DNA from: BS750m-G69 sp964441235
GTDB taxonomy: Bacteria > Fidelibacterota > UBA2242
Direction of reading: 5' to 3'
Length of the DNA: 64,000 nt
Assembly: GCA_964441235.1 (NCBI GenBank)
Contig: CAYTUQ010000001.1
Span: 1-64,000 of the forward strand
A program made the position numbers and the translations under genes. Shown one piece after another: positions 40,007 through 49,295 of this stretch. Every line of letters starts with the position of its first letter. Within the stretch, counting starts at the first letter, position 1. The notes beneath the pieces are model-generated. The model searched no databases, was not told where the DNA came from, and was given only the letters and a program-made list of their open reading frames with translations.

Positions 40007-42754
40007 TTAAAAATCAAAACCTAATCCCACCTTAATCTGCCGCGGCGCTGAATAAGCGGATGGATTTTTAATACGATCATAATAGTCATTAAAATCACTA
40101 TGATGCGATAATAATACACCCTCACGTACAACCGTAGTGTACGGCTGTCCCGTATCATTATACACCCATACTGCATTCAAGCGGTCCAGCAGATTGTAAA
40201 TCGTCAAGGTTAAACGGGCATTGTACTTTCCAAATAACGCAAACTTATAATATCCCGTAAAGTCAACCGAATAACCACCCGGCTGATAATCATTATTCTC
40301 ATATAAATTTACATTATATAGCCTACTTTCCTGCAGCGGCTGAAAAGTATATGGAACTCCTGAATTATAATATCCTATCAGCGTAAATCCAGCATTCCTG
40401 TAGTTATATCCGGTTATGATGTTCAGAGTGTGACGTTGGTCCCATGCCATCGGTATCAACCGCTTGATCGGATCCATACTGCTGCCGGCACGCGTAAACG
40501 TCTGCAGCGGATCATCCGCGTTGCCCTTGGTATAGGCCAAGGTATAATTTAATTCCGTGTAAAAACCTTTATAGGCGTAATTCCACTTCACTTCCAAGCC
40601 GCGGGCATTCCCGTAATCTTTATTGGTATATAACCCATATTCAATCTGATTATAACTTGATATGATCTTCGTACTCAATAAATCATAAATGTCGCGGTAA
40701 TACAGAGACACATCCAATCCCATTCCCGTCATCAACTCCTGCCATAAGCCAACTTCATAGGTGACCGTCTTCTGCGCATTGAGCAGGACATTCCCCATTG
40801 TCGTTCCGTAATCGTTCAGTGGAACGCGGAATATATTATTCTGATATAAGGCATACATCGGAGGCATCTGAAAAAAATGACCGTAACTAAAATGTAATAC
40901 CGCCTGATCACCCAACTGATATGCTAAGCCTAGCCTCGGACTCAGTTGCTTTTGGGAAGGAGCCTTTGGATAGCTAGACTGCATGCTATCCGGTAATATC
41001 AATTCATTATCCGGATTGCGGCGGTCACTCGGATATACTTGATCTGAATTAAAATAGTCATAGCGGAGTCCCAAATTAATCACCATTCTATCAAATTCCA
41101 TCTTATCCTGGAGATACATCGCAAATTCATACGGATTGACCTTGTACACATCAATCGTCTTCTCCGTGATCGGTTCTATCTCCAATTCATAATAAGGCCA
41201 ATCTATCTTGCCGGTTAATGGATCTGTCACAGATTGGAGTTCCTGCGGTTCCCGGTACCATCTGTTCTGTACATCGACTCGATTACGATCAATAAGATGG
41301 CCGATATAATGAACACCCGATTTAAAACTATGATTACGATTCGCTTGCCAATTGATATCATATTTTATATTATAGTCCTGATATATGTCCTCGCTTTTCC
41401 CAGGATCAGCCGAACCACCCGTCGCAAAACCCGTATACCCGTCCCCGTAATAACGCGGATTCAAATAAAGACTGTCTAAAGGATCCTCATATTTATAACT
41501 TTGATATACATTATCCAGAAATGACAACTTTAGCTCATGAAACAACGACGAATTTAACATATGATTAGCCGTAAACGACAACATATGGGAATCATGATAA
41601 TCAGTCCTACGCGCATCCGGATTATATTTTAAATAATGGGCATAACCCTGACCCTCCACATCATTCATCGTATACATTAGCGAAAATTTTAACTTTGCGG
41701 TTGGCTTATATGTTAATTTTCCTAAAAAGGATAAATTATCCGAATGAACCATCGAAACATAGCTACCATCACCTGTCTGCTCGATATGCCATTCACTTGA
41801 ATCCTCACTGGTGTAATCATTGAAATCCCATGCATTATACCGACGAATGCCATTCAAATAACCATTAGTCTTCTGATAACGAAAATTAGCAAAAAATGTT
41901 AACCAATCTCCAATAATGGGACCACTTAGCTGAATCTTGTGATCCTGATTCAGATTCAAGGAAAAATCACTCCCTATACCGATGAATATATCATCATGCG
42001 GGGTAAAATAGTTGGCATAATTCGTCGATATCGAACCATGAATTTCATTACCACCCTCCTTGGTAACTGCATTGACCACTCCACTCATAGCTCGTCCATA
42101 TTCTGCGTTAAAGGTACCCGTTATTACCTCCAAATCTTCAACCGCTTCCGCCTCAATATCTATTGATTGGCCCACTCCACTGAAACCCTCATTGACCTGT
42201 ATTCCATCAATCAAGTAAGAGACCTCCGTGTCTCGTCCGCCTCGAAAATGTCCGGCAACAACACCCGCTTGCATTTCAACGACCTGCTCTAAACTTTCAA
42301 TAGGCAAATTTTCGATTTTCTCGGCAGAAACATTTCTCACCGAACTTGTCTGGTCCCTTTTTATTTCCACTGCAGGTGCTATTACCACGACCTCCTCACC
42401 TTCGATTACTGACTGAGTTAATTTCGCGTTTAATTCGATTGTCCGATTAACGGATACTCTGACGTTATTAAAAACATGCGTCTTGTAACCCATCATCTGC
42501 ACTTTAACTGTATAAACGCCGGGTGGTACGTTAATGATATAATAATAACCATCACCACGTGCTGCTGCTCCCATGTGAGAGCCTTCGATTATTATGTTTG
42601 CACCAGGTAAAGGTGATCCATCTGCAACGTCTGTTACCTGCCCGGCGATCTTTCCTGTTGTCTGGGCATTAACAAAACAGGAACCAGATAAAATAATTAA
42701 TAGCACAAGAGAAACATTTAATTTCATGTGTCTATGGCGATTTCTGTTAATCAT
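40007..42754 (-). CDS. TonB-dependent receptor of module 2
   Basis: The 915-residue protein has a signal peptide, then a carboxypeptidase-regulatory-like domain (GKIAGQVTDVADGSPLPGAN, PPGVYTVKVQMMGYK). The plug contains VEMQAGVVAGHFRGGRDTEV and VITGTFNAEYGRAMSGVVNAV, and the long beta-barrel ends GLGFDF. It parallels the receptor at 32032-34857 along its whole length. Barrel loops differ, so the two may import different fragments of one glycan. The gene follows the second GH29 fucosidase on the same strand with 64 bases between. SusD is absent on either side. Confidence 0.93.
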   Translation of the reverse strand: MINRNRHRHMKLNVSLVLLIILSGSCFVNAQTTGKIAGQVTDVADGSPLPGANIIIEGSHMGAAARGDGYYYIINVPPGVYTVKVQMMGYKTHVFNNVRVSVNRTIELNAKLTQSVIEGEEVVVIAPAVEIKRDQTSSVRNVSAEKIENLPIESLEQVVEMQAGVVAGHFRGGRDTEVSYLIDGIQVNEGFSGVGQSIDIEAEAVEDLEVITGTFNAEYGRAMSGVVNAVTKEGGNEIHGSISTNYANYFTPHDDIFIGIGSDFSLNLNQDHKIQLSGPIIGDWLTFFANFRYQKTNGYLNGIRRYNAWDFNDYTSEDSSEWHIEQTGDGSYVSMVHSDNLSFLGKLTYKPTAKLKFSLMYTMNDVEGQGYAHYLKYNPDARRTDYHDSHMLSFTANHMLNSSLFHELKLSFLDNVYQSYKYEDPLDSLYLNPRYYGDGYTGFATGGSADPGKSEDIYQDYNIKYDINWQANRNHSFKSGVHYIGHLIDRNRVDVQNRWYREPQELQSVTDPLTGKIDWPYYELEIEPITEKTIDVYKVNPYEFAMYLQDKMEFDRMVINLGLRYDYFNSDQVYPSDRRNPDNELILPDSMQSSYPKAPSQKQLSPRLGLAYQLGDQAVLHFSYGHFFQMPPMYALYQNNIFRVPLNDYGTTMGNVLLNAQKTVTYEVGLWQELMTGMGLDVSLYYRDIYDLLSTKIISSYNQIEYGLYTNKDYGNARGLEVKWNYAYKGFYTELNYTLAYTKGNADDPLQTFTRAGSSMDPIKRLIPMAWDQRHTLNIITGYNYRNAGFTLIGYYNSGVPYTFQPLQESRLYNVNLYENNDYQPGGYSVDFTGYYKFALFGKYNARLTLTIYNLLDRLNAVWVYNDTGQPYTTVVREGVLLSHHSDFNDYYDRIKNPSAYSAPRQIKVGLGFDF

Positions 42755-42818
42755 TTTACCTCCAATTTATTGATTATTACGATAACTTATTTTAGTATGA
42801 TTCTCATTTCATAGCAAC

Positions 42819-44246
42819 TTATTCAATCTTAATAACCCAGGCATACCGACACGGCGGTTTGTTTTGAATCGATTCAGGAATGTGAACCAGAAATCCCTTC
42901 CCGACTTTTTCCCACTTCAACTCTCCATTTACCCCTAACATGGTCAATTTAGCATTAGAATTCGGCTGAAAGTTGGACATCCATATTTTAGAAGGCGGCT
43001 GATTCTCATCTTCATCGGCAAGATAGATGGCATAGATGGAGCCATCCTTTTTCTGCGTTAAACACACCTTGCCTTCTTTATAAGGCGAAATCGTACGTGT
43101 TTCATAGATCGCTTCCTGGTTAATCCGCATCCACTCCCCAATTTGCTTTAACCGATCATAAGCCTCATCTGCCCAATCGCCTTCGGGGGACGGACCGATA
43201 TTGAGCAGAAAATTACCTCCTTTCGCAACAATATCCACCAGCATATGGATCAATTGCCGAACTGGTTTGTATTTATGATTTTCATTGTACGACCAGCCTG
43301 GCGCCATCGTGATACAGGATTCCCAGGGCACGTTGAGAGCGTGGTCAGGTATTTTTTGTTCAGGAGTGAGATAATTCTCGTATTCACCGCTGACCCAGCG
43401 GTCCACAATAATCAAACCTGGCTGGTGCTTTCGGGCCATTTTGGCAATCCAGGGTATATCAATGTCCTGATTCCAGTTATCTTTCTTTGCCCACTCCATA
43501 TACACTTTAGGCATATTCTTTATGGGTTTTACCCAGCCGCCATCCAACCAGAGAATATCTACACGCCCATAATTGGTCATTAACTCCTCGATTTGGTTGT
43601 ACGTATATTCCTTAAATTTCTGCCAGCGCTCTGGATGTTTAGCAGGATCGTAGTTCACATTCCGATCGGGCGTTGCGTAGTAAGGCCACCAGTAATAATT
43701 GCAATGCCAGTCTGGTTTTGAGAAATAAGCTCCAATGAAGAAGTTTTCCTTTCGAAACGCGTTGAATAACTCTTCTGTCACATTTGCTCGTGGATTGGTA
43801 TGAAAAGGACACTCTTTGGAAGTAATTTTATAATCCGTGGTTTTTGTATCGAACATGCAGAAGCCGTCATGATGCTTGGTGGTAAAAACCACATACCGCA
43901 TACCCGCTTCTTTAGCTGCCTTCACCCATTTTGAGGGATTGAACCCTTTAGGATTAAATTGTTTATACAGATTTTGATAATCCTCCTTGTATTGATCATA
44001 ATTATCAAAACGGCCTTTGTCTCGACGAATCCATTTCTCGTTACAAATAGACCACGATTCCACAACCCCCCAAATGCTGTAAGGTCCCCAGTGCATGAGA
44101 AGCCCGAACTTTAAATCCTGCCACTTCTCGAGTTTTTCTTTAACATTGGGGTCAGTAACTTTGATATATTTATCTTCACCATGCTGAGCATTCAATACAG
44201 GAATAAAACACAAAACCAGAACAATGATTATTAAATTTATTTTCAC
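42819..44246 (-). CDS. GH29 alpha-L-fucosidase (single domain)
   Basis: The 475-residue protein has a signal peptide (to ~20, VLNAQ). The GH29 barrel is seen from WQDLKFGLLMHWGPYSIWG through TTKHHDGFCMFDTKT and the nucleophile motif ILWLDGGW with candidate Asp235. A short beta-sandwich (~385-475) closes the chain. It lacks the PA14 and chitobiase-like extensions of the other fucosidase (19423-21498). Two GH29 enzymes of different architecture suggest that different fucose linkages or sites are attacked. It is encoded just before receptor 2, so it may be regulated with module 2. Confidence 0.92.
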   Translation of the reverse strand: MKINLIIIVLVLCFIPVLNAQHGEDKYIKVTDPNVKEKLEKWQDLKFGLLMHWGPYSIWGVVESWSICNEKWIRRDKGRFDNYDQYKEDYQNLYKQFNPKGFNPSKWVKAAKEAGMRYVVFTTKHHDGFCMFDTKTTDYKITSKECPFHTNPRANVTEELFNAFRKENFFIGAYFSKPDWHCNYYWWPYYATPDRNVNYDPAKHPERWQKFKEYTYNQIEELMTNYGRVDILWLDGGWVKPIKNMPKVYMEWAKKDNWNQDIDIPWIAKMARKHQPGLIIVDRWVSGEYENYLTPEQKIPDHALNVPWESCITMAPGWSYNENHKYKPVRQLIHMLVDIVAKGGNFLLNIGPSPEGDWADEAYDRLKQIGEWMRINQEAIYETRTISPYKEGKVCLTQKKDGSIYAIYLADEDENQPPSKIWMSNFQPNSNAKLTMLGVNGELKWEKVGKGFLVHIPESIQNKPPCRYAWVIKIE

Positions 44247-44393
44247 AATAATTTTCTCCTCCCTTCCTTATCAATTCCTACTGTACTGTTCTTTGCTGCC
44301 AATAAATCATTCGCCGTAAAAAAATTGCTAGCTTCTATGTCATATTAGAAAAAGGCAATCCCCCTCTATGGACCGGTAGAACTTAGAACAACT

Positions 44394-45815
44394 TTAGTGT
44401 TTAATTACCTCTTTGTTATTTAACTTTTTCTCCTTTGTTAGTTGTTCAGACACCTCTTTTAACAGAGATCTATTATATCTTACCTTATAATTTTTTCGCA
44501 ATTTTCTTGTCAAGTCATCTTTTTTCTCATATAATTGTTTATTCCTCAAGTCATGTTTAACAGTCTTGGCTACATCTTCGTATTTTGCTTTCCATTTGTC
44601 TCTATTGTTATCATAATGTTTCCTTGCATCATCATCGGAGACAACGACTTTTTGCGAAATTTCTTCTGTTAAATATTTTGACAATAATATCTTATGTTCT
44701 TTATTTTTCAACTTATCTTTAATCAATATATTTTGATCAGTCCCTTTTTCAAGAGCATCCAGGTAGAGTAAATATTGGGCAGTATAATCATCCACAAAAT
44801 GACTAAGATCATTTTCCGTTAATGAGGGTAATGGCAAAAATTGTTTTGCCTGATTAAAGTTTGAAATGAATTTAGATAGAGAAATCTTATCCGTGTTAAT
44901 TTGAATAAAGGTGCTTTTTAAATCTGATTTGTTAACTTTATTTTTATCGATCCAGCCATGACCTCCTCCTAAAGTATACGCCGAAATCAAAGGCTGATAA
45001 AATTCTGTTCGGACATTTGCCTGATACTTTTCCCTGAGCTCGCCTATGAGTTGTTTTTGTTTTTCATATCTAAAGATTGCCTGCCCTTGCATTAGAAGCT
45101 CTTTTTCCATATCCTCGAAAGCTTGTAATTTTTTGTTCTCCACCTTTTTGTTCAACTTGACGATTGTCCAGATTGGTGCAGTGTAAATAGGTTCACTGAT
45201 TTCACCTTCTTTCATTTTCACCAATTTTGGAAACAGATCAGGATGTAACTTTTCGCCAAAAGTAATATCCTTATATTCTAAATATTGGGGAAAGCTGAAA
45301 CCAGGTTGTTCTTTTTTCGGGTGCTCTATTTCTTTGCCTCCTAACATGGATTTATAAATTGAGTCTGCCATGTTGTATGAATTTGTTTGAACAAGGTCAA
45401 TGTCATATTTAACCGATTTCTTTTGATAGAAATCACGTAATTCATCTTTTTTAATAGTCATCTTTTCATATATAATCGGATGACTGCTGGCAAGTAAATT
45501 AATTCTATAATCTTTTATTTTTTGTTGTGTTATACTTTCTTTATGCATTCCCCGATCATAGGCATCCTGAATGAATAAATAATCTGGCTCCAGAACCTCT
45601 CTTATAAATTTCTTTAATATTTCCGGAGTAAAAATTTCATGACTACCATAATCGCTGGTGAGTTTATATCTTCGCACAAAAACGCCCTCTCTTAAACCGA
45701 CGTTCTTAATCTGCATTACATACTCATTATTAATACTCTCTTGTTTCGCACAGCCAACTATCAACACTGTAATGAAAAATAGGTTTAATGCGGTTTTACT
45801 GATTTGTATTTCCAT
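44394..45815 (-). CDS. SurA-like periplasmic folding lipoprotein (copy B)
   Basis: The 473-residue protein has a lipobox (LIVGC, Cys22) and a helical SurA-like N-terminal domain. A parvulin-like segment follows at ~150-215 (DITFGEKLHPDLFPKLVKMKEGEISEPIYTAP), then further helices (~330-470, EISQKVVVSDDDARKHYDNN). Its plan matches the lipoprotein at 15247-16791. It starts the receptor-containing part of the locus, 147 bases upstream of a fucosidase. I infer a chaperone for barrel proteins or for large secreted cargo. Whether it has isomerase activity is open, since the canonical parvulin catalytic residues are not obvious. Confidence 0.8.
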   Translation of the reverse strand: MEIQISKTALNLFFITVLIVGCAKQESINNEYVMQIKNVGLREGVFVRRYKLTSDYGSHEIFTPEILKKFIREVLEPDYLFIQDAYDRGMHKESITQQKIKDYRINLLASSHPIIYEKMTIKKDELRDFYQKKSVKYDIDLVQTNSYNMADSIYKSMLGGKEIEHPKKEQPGFSFPQYLEYKDITFGEKLHPDLFPKLVKMKEGEISEPIYTAPIWTIVKLNKKVENKKLQAFEDMEKELLMQGQAIFRYEKQKQLIGELREKYQANVRTEFYQPLISAYTLGGGHGWIDKNKVNKSDLKSTFIQINTDKISLSKFISNFNQAKQFLPLPSLTENDLSHFVDDYTAQYLLYLDALEKGTDQNILIKDKLKNKEHKILLSKYLTEEISQKVVVSDDDARKHYDNNRDKWKAKYEDVAKTVKHDLRNKQLYEKKDDLTRKLRKNYKVRYNRSLLKEVSEQLTKEKKLNNKEVIKH

Positions 45816-45841
45816 GTTTATCCTAATTCTATTTTAGTTAT

Positions 45842-45877
45842 GATTTCTTAAAATTCTAAAATAAATTTTAAGAAATC
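45842..45877. promoter_or_regulatory. Perfect 14-bp hairpin upstream of lipoprotein gene
   Basis: GATTTCTTAAAATT (45842-45855) and AATTTTAAGAAATC (45864-45877) are perfect inverted repeats around an 8-base loop, 27-62 bases before the ATG of the SurA-like lipoprotein. It could be an operator or a leader-RNA hairpin. It is AT-rich, so thermal stability would be modest. Confidence 0.45.
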
Positions 45878-46082
45878 ACAAGATTCAAACACCAAAACTC
45901 AAATAAATTCTAAAAAATCAATATTCAAATTCAAAACAAAACAGAATTCAATCTTCACTTTTAAAGTGGTCGTTTTTTAGGTTTAGTTTGATAATTGATA
46001 AATTTAAGTTTGTTATTTTTTTGCAATTTGGAATTTGCTATTTTATTTTTCACAAATTTCGTTTTAGAAATTTAGGGATTAT

Positions 46083-46118
46083 ACAAAGGGTGAGTATTAA
46101 ACAATACCCACCCTTTGT
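46083..46118 (-). terminator. Stem-loop just after the T9SS protein gene
   Basis: Arms of 16 bases (46083-46098 and 46103-46118, core ACAAAGGG and CCCTTTGT) pair with one mismatch around a 4-base loop. They begin 19 bases beyond the stop of the 46137-48143 gene. No strong T-run follows on the minus strand, so it may stabilise the 3' end or attenuate rather than fully terminate. The rest of 45816-46136 is AT-rich with repeated TTCAAA-like words and no gene. Confidence 0.55.
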
Positions 46119-46136
46119 AAAAGACTCAAGTATGAT

Positions 46137-48143
46137 TTACTTCTGAAATAACATCTTTTTCGCCTTCACACCAGCATCTGATTTCAATTGGTAAATATAA
46201 ACAGCAGATGAAACTTGTTTACCAGCATAATCCGTTCCATCCCATACGATATCGTATGAACCAGCAGCAACTTTTTTGTTAATTAGCGTTCTAACTTTCT
46301 GACCCAGCATATTATAAATTTCCAATGTCACATTACCAGTAGGTACCGAGTACTTAATTAAAGTCGTTGGGTTGAACGGATTCGGATAATTTTGCGATAG
46401 ACTAAATTCCGCAGGCATTGCAGTTGGATTAGACTCAACACCTGTTATAGTGCCGAGATCAAACTCTCCGTAAACAATATTTACCTGTTCAGTCGTTGGT
46501 TTTCTAATCGAGATTGAAGAGGCGCCTTCAGCGGGAGCCCAGCCCTGAAGATACATATCTTCATAACTATCAACCATAGCCATAGGCCTGTCACACCCGG
46601 TCAACATATCTTCTGAATAGACCATGTGGATTTTATTATCAATCACATCTCTGAAAACCGAGACTCCATTTTCATCTTTATCTGCTGTGTTGGTGATGTT
46701 GTAAGGTGCAGACCAGGTTGTGCCATCCATGCTGACACTGACTTTTAAATCCGTCATGGAAGCATAGTAAGTTTTACCAGCATAATCATCAAGGTCGGCG
46801 AGTGCCGTAACGTCGCCCTGCATTTCTTCCCACACACAGACCAGCAGGGGTTCACCCACTTGCGGATCTTTATTGACGAGAAACTCGATGTTGGAAATTG
46901 GGCTGTCATTGAAATTATCACGCCACCATGCTCTTCCACTGTCCGGTTCGCCTTCGGTACTAAACCATTCGTACGTCTCTCCAGCTAATGGATAAGTACA
47001 CTCTGCCAACAGCACATCTGCACCTGTTATATCATTCCAGTAACGAAGCTGAGGTTTTGGATGTTCGCTGCCATCATAGAATACTGCATTGGTATCGCCA
47101 GCGCCTCCATACAGGAGATTGCCCCAATTTAAAATGCTCCAATAGCCTCTGGTAGTATCTAAAAACACATCAATATAAGTCGCTTCATAGATAACGTGCA
47201 GATTATCATTGGCATCGTAACTAACCTGAACATCGGTAAACGGTTTGGGGTCGTTATTGGGAATGTTTGTCCCGATATCGCCCAAAAGTGTATCTGTACT
47301 AAATAGAGCGACCATCGAACCATCTTCCAAACCAGTTAAGAATTCGTCGGCCCAAATTGCACCGCCGAAAGTACCCTTATGCAGAAGAACGTTCTGAGCG
47401 GTATGTAATGTGGCAACCGTCACTTCCGATCCGTCTGACGATACGGCGATATCAGCGCCTTTGGTACCGTTGCGTCTGTACCGCCCATCAAAATTACACC
47501 CAGGGACACCATCACCGGGAAAAGGCGACATCAAGTTAAAAGGTTGACTGAAATTCGTTCCGTCAAAATTCCAGTAAGAGACTTCAGCACCGCTGGGATT
47601 AGTCTGGATAATATGAGCAATACCGTTCACATTGTCAACTTGCATTTCAATGGGAATAGAATAGTGTGGATCGGCATAATAATTTTTACCCTCTTGCATA
47701 CCAAGCGGTTCTACTGCCGTACCATCACTACTCAATTTCGCCATTGCTTGTAAATGCATTGTAGGACCATACGCAAACATGCGTCCGCCGACACCGTAAC
47801 ACATATAAATGGGCGTATTATTATAACCGCCATCTATAAAGATGACGCCAGGTTGAATGATATCATCAGGTTCTTGTGACGGAACCTCGATTTTGGTGCC
47901 ATCGGTAACATTGGCATACATTACCTGGTAGCCAGTATCCGTTTCAGTACACCAGGTTTTGCAATAAACCACATGTACTTTGCCCTCGCTGTCAACGACG
48001 ATCTGCTGTCCGAATGTTCCAGTATACCAGTAAGTTTGATAGTCCATACCCGTTTGGTCAACAACAACCGGAACGCCGGCAAAGACATTACTTGCCAAAA
48101 TAATAAACATTGTCACCATTAAAATTAAAGTAACTTTTTTCAT
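46137..48143 (-). CDS. T9SS-exported propeller-like surface protein
   Basis: The 668-residue protein has a signal peptide (to ~22, SNVFAG). A long beta-rich body contains propeller-type segments (TDTGYQVMYANVTDG, IIQPGVIFIDGGYNNTPIYM, SVSMDGTTWSAPYNI, HMVYSEDML). The T9SS type A sorting domain reads LSQNYPNPFNPTT, IYNMLGQKVRTLI and AKKMLFQK. One Asp-box-like SMDGTTW fits a sialidase-type or lectin propeller, but no catalytic set is clear. It is the first gene of the glycan locus and has its own promoter (48371-48399). A broken paralogue lies at 21521-22341, which shows that this gene was once duplicated within the locus. Confidence 0.8.
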   Translation of the reverse strand: MKKVTLILMVTMFIILASNVFAGVPVVVDQTGMDYQTYWYTGTFGQQIVVDSEGKVHVVYCKTWCTETDTGYQVMYANVTDGTKIEVPSQEPDDIIQPGVIFIDGGYNNTPIYMCYGVGGRMFAYGPTMHLQAMAKLSSDGTAVEPLGMQEGKNYYADPHYSIPIEMQVDNVNGIAHIIQTNPSGAEVSYWNFDGTNFSQPFNLMSPFPGDGVPGCNFDGRYRRNGTKGADIAVSSDGSEVTVATLHTAQNVLLHKGTFGGAIWADEFLTGLEDGSMVALFSTDTLLGDIGTNIPNNDPKPFTDVQVSYDANDNLHVIYEATYIDVFLDTTRGYWSILNWGNLLYGGAGDTNAVFYDGSEHPKPQLRYWNDITGADVLLAECTYPLAGETYEWFSTEGEPDSGRAWWRDNFNDSPISNIEFLVNKDPQVGEPLLVCVWEEMQGDVTALADLDDYAGKTYYASMTDLKVSVSMDGTTWSAPYNITNTADKDENGVSVFRDVIDNKIHMVYSEDMLTGCDRPMAMVDSYEDMYLQGWAPAEGASSISIRKPTTEQVNIVYGEFDLGTITGVESNPTAMPAEFSLSQNYPNPFNPTTLIKYSVPTGNVTLEIYNMLGQKVRTLINKKVAAGSYDIVWDGTDYAGKQVSSAVYIYQLKSDAGVKAKKMLFQK

Positions 48144-48262
48144 TTTTAGTCTCCTTGTTTGATTGTTTACAATTTCACTATTTGAAATAAAATCCTATAC
48201 TAAAAAAACTCAAGCATCACCTCCTTACTGAAAAAAATTATCTTACATGATTTTAAGATTTT

Positions 48263-48291
48263 CCTGTTAAAACAATAAAACTATTAACAGG
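48263..48291. promoter_or_regulatory. Hairpin in the leader of the T9SS protein gene
   Basis: CCTGTTAA (48263-48270) and TTAACAGG (48284-48291) pair around 13 bases, extended by flanking TTT/AAA. It lies in the ~220-base leader between the promoter and the start at 48143. A regulatory leader is possible. The rest of 48144-48582 contains no gene. Confidence 0.35.
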
Positions 48292-48370
48292 GAAATTACT
48301 ACTTTTATTTCATAGGCATCACTCCTCCTTTCTATTTTGAGTTTATTTTTATTGAAAAAAAACTAACATC

Positions 48371-48399
48371 AATATAATAAATTAAATTCTTTTTGTCAA
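48371..48399 (-). promoter_or_regulatory. Sigma70-like promoter for the T9SS protein gene
   Basis: On the minus strand TTGACA (48399-48394) is followed by a 17-base spacer and TATATT (48376-48371). The -35 is a perfect consensus and the -10 is a 5-of-6 match. It points toward 46137-48143 and could start transcription of the glycan locus. Confidence 0.6.
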
Positions 48400-48582
48400 G
48401 TAAAATTTTAAATCTCTGACATAATATCTCTGTTACAATGTTAAAAAGATAAAAATAGTTCTGGACTCTCATTAAAATGTTTTGTACATTTAAATGCTAA
48501 TGAAAGAATTAATTACTTTACACAACAGAAAATTTTCTGTCCTCTTAAATACTACTCCAGTTTTTCTCCCCCGAAATCCTTA

Positions 48583-48759
48583 ATGGCATTGACTATTAAC
48601 ATTGTAAGAGGTACAAGTAAAGAGCAACTTTACAACGGACTGATAGGCAAGTACCATTATTTGGGTTATTTTCAGGGCAGCAGTGAGCAATTAAAATATG
48701 TTATTTCAACTGGAGGCAGACAGCTTGCCACCGACACTTACGCACAGAGTTTCGGTTAA
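48583..48759 (+). pseudogene. DUF4338 (Druantia DruA-like) fragment
   Basis: A 58-codon frame reads IVRGTSKEQLYNGLIGKYHYL, followed directly by GYFQGSSEQLKYVI. This matches the DUF4338 core (L-I-x-K-Y-H-Y-L-G-Y) found in DruA of the Druantia anti-phage system and in related transposon-linked proteins. The frame soon leaves the family (ATDTYAQSFG) and stops. Only a small piece of a gene of perhaps 300-400 codons remains. Confidence 0.65.
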
Positions 48760-49295
48760 GCGCGAAACATAAATATTTATCAAAATTTCCGAAATAGCGC
48801 TGGCGTGAGGCAGTCAACTGGAGCAACAGGTTAGCGCAATAGACTTCCACCAACGCAAAAAAATTATTAAAAGTAACGCTGGACACCCTTTGATGAACTG
48901 TTCGCAAAAAAGTTTATTTCAAAAAGCCGAATTTAAAATTAAATTTAGTTCTGTTTTTTCTCTTTCTTTTCATTCATTCGACATTTTTGGTTTTTTGTTT
49001 TGTATTTAGGTTAAGCTCTAATAGGAACTATCTAATTAGTAATAGTTTAGCAATACTTTTTAAGTTATTTTTAGCAACGATGCAAAAATAAATACCAGAT
49101 GATACCAGTTTTTTTGGTATCTTTGCCATCCTAAATCAAAATATGATTTCCAGATGTTTGGTATTTAGATTCATAATTTCTTACTAACTTTCCATTAATA
49201 TTCTAAATATATAAATTAGTCGTTCATAAAGTTTGAGTTCTGAAATTTGTCGTTGTTATTGAATTTAATGGATTTGGGTAAACAAAAATTTTAAA
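48760..49295. other. AT-rich intergenic region
   Basis: No gene is supported. A small hairpin GATACCA/TGGTATC lies at 49101-49121 and related ACCAGATG/GGTATT words recur nearby. It separates the DruA-like fragment from a small uncertain plus-strand frame. Confidence 0.5.
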
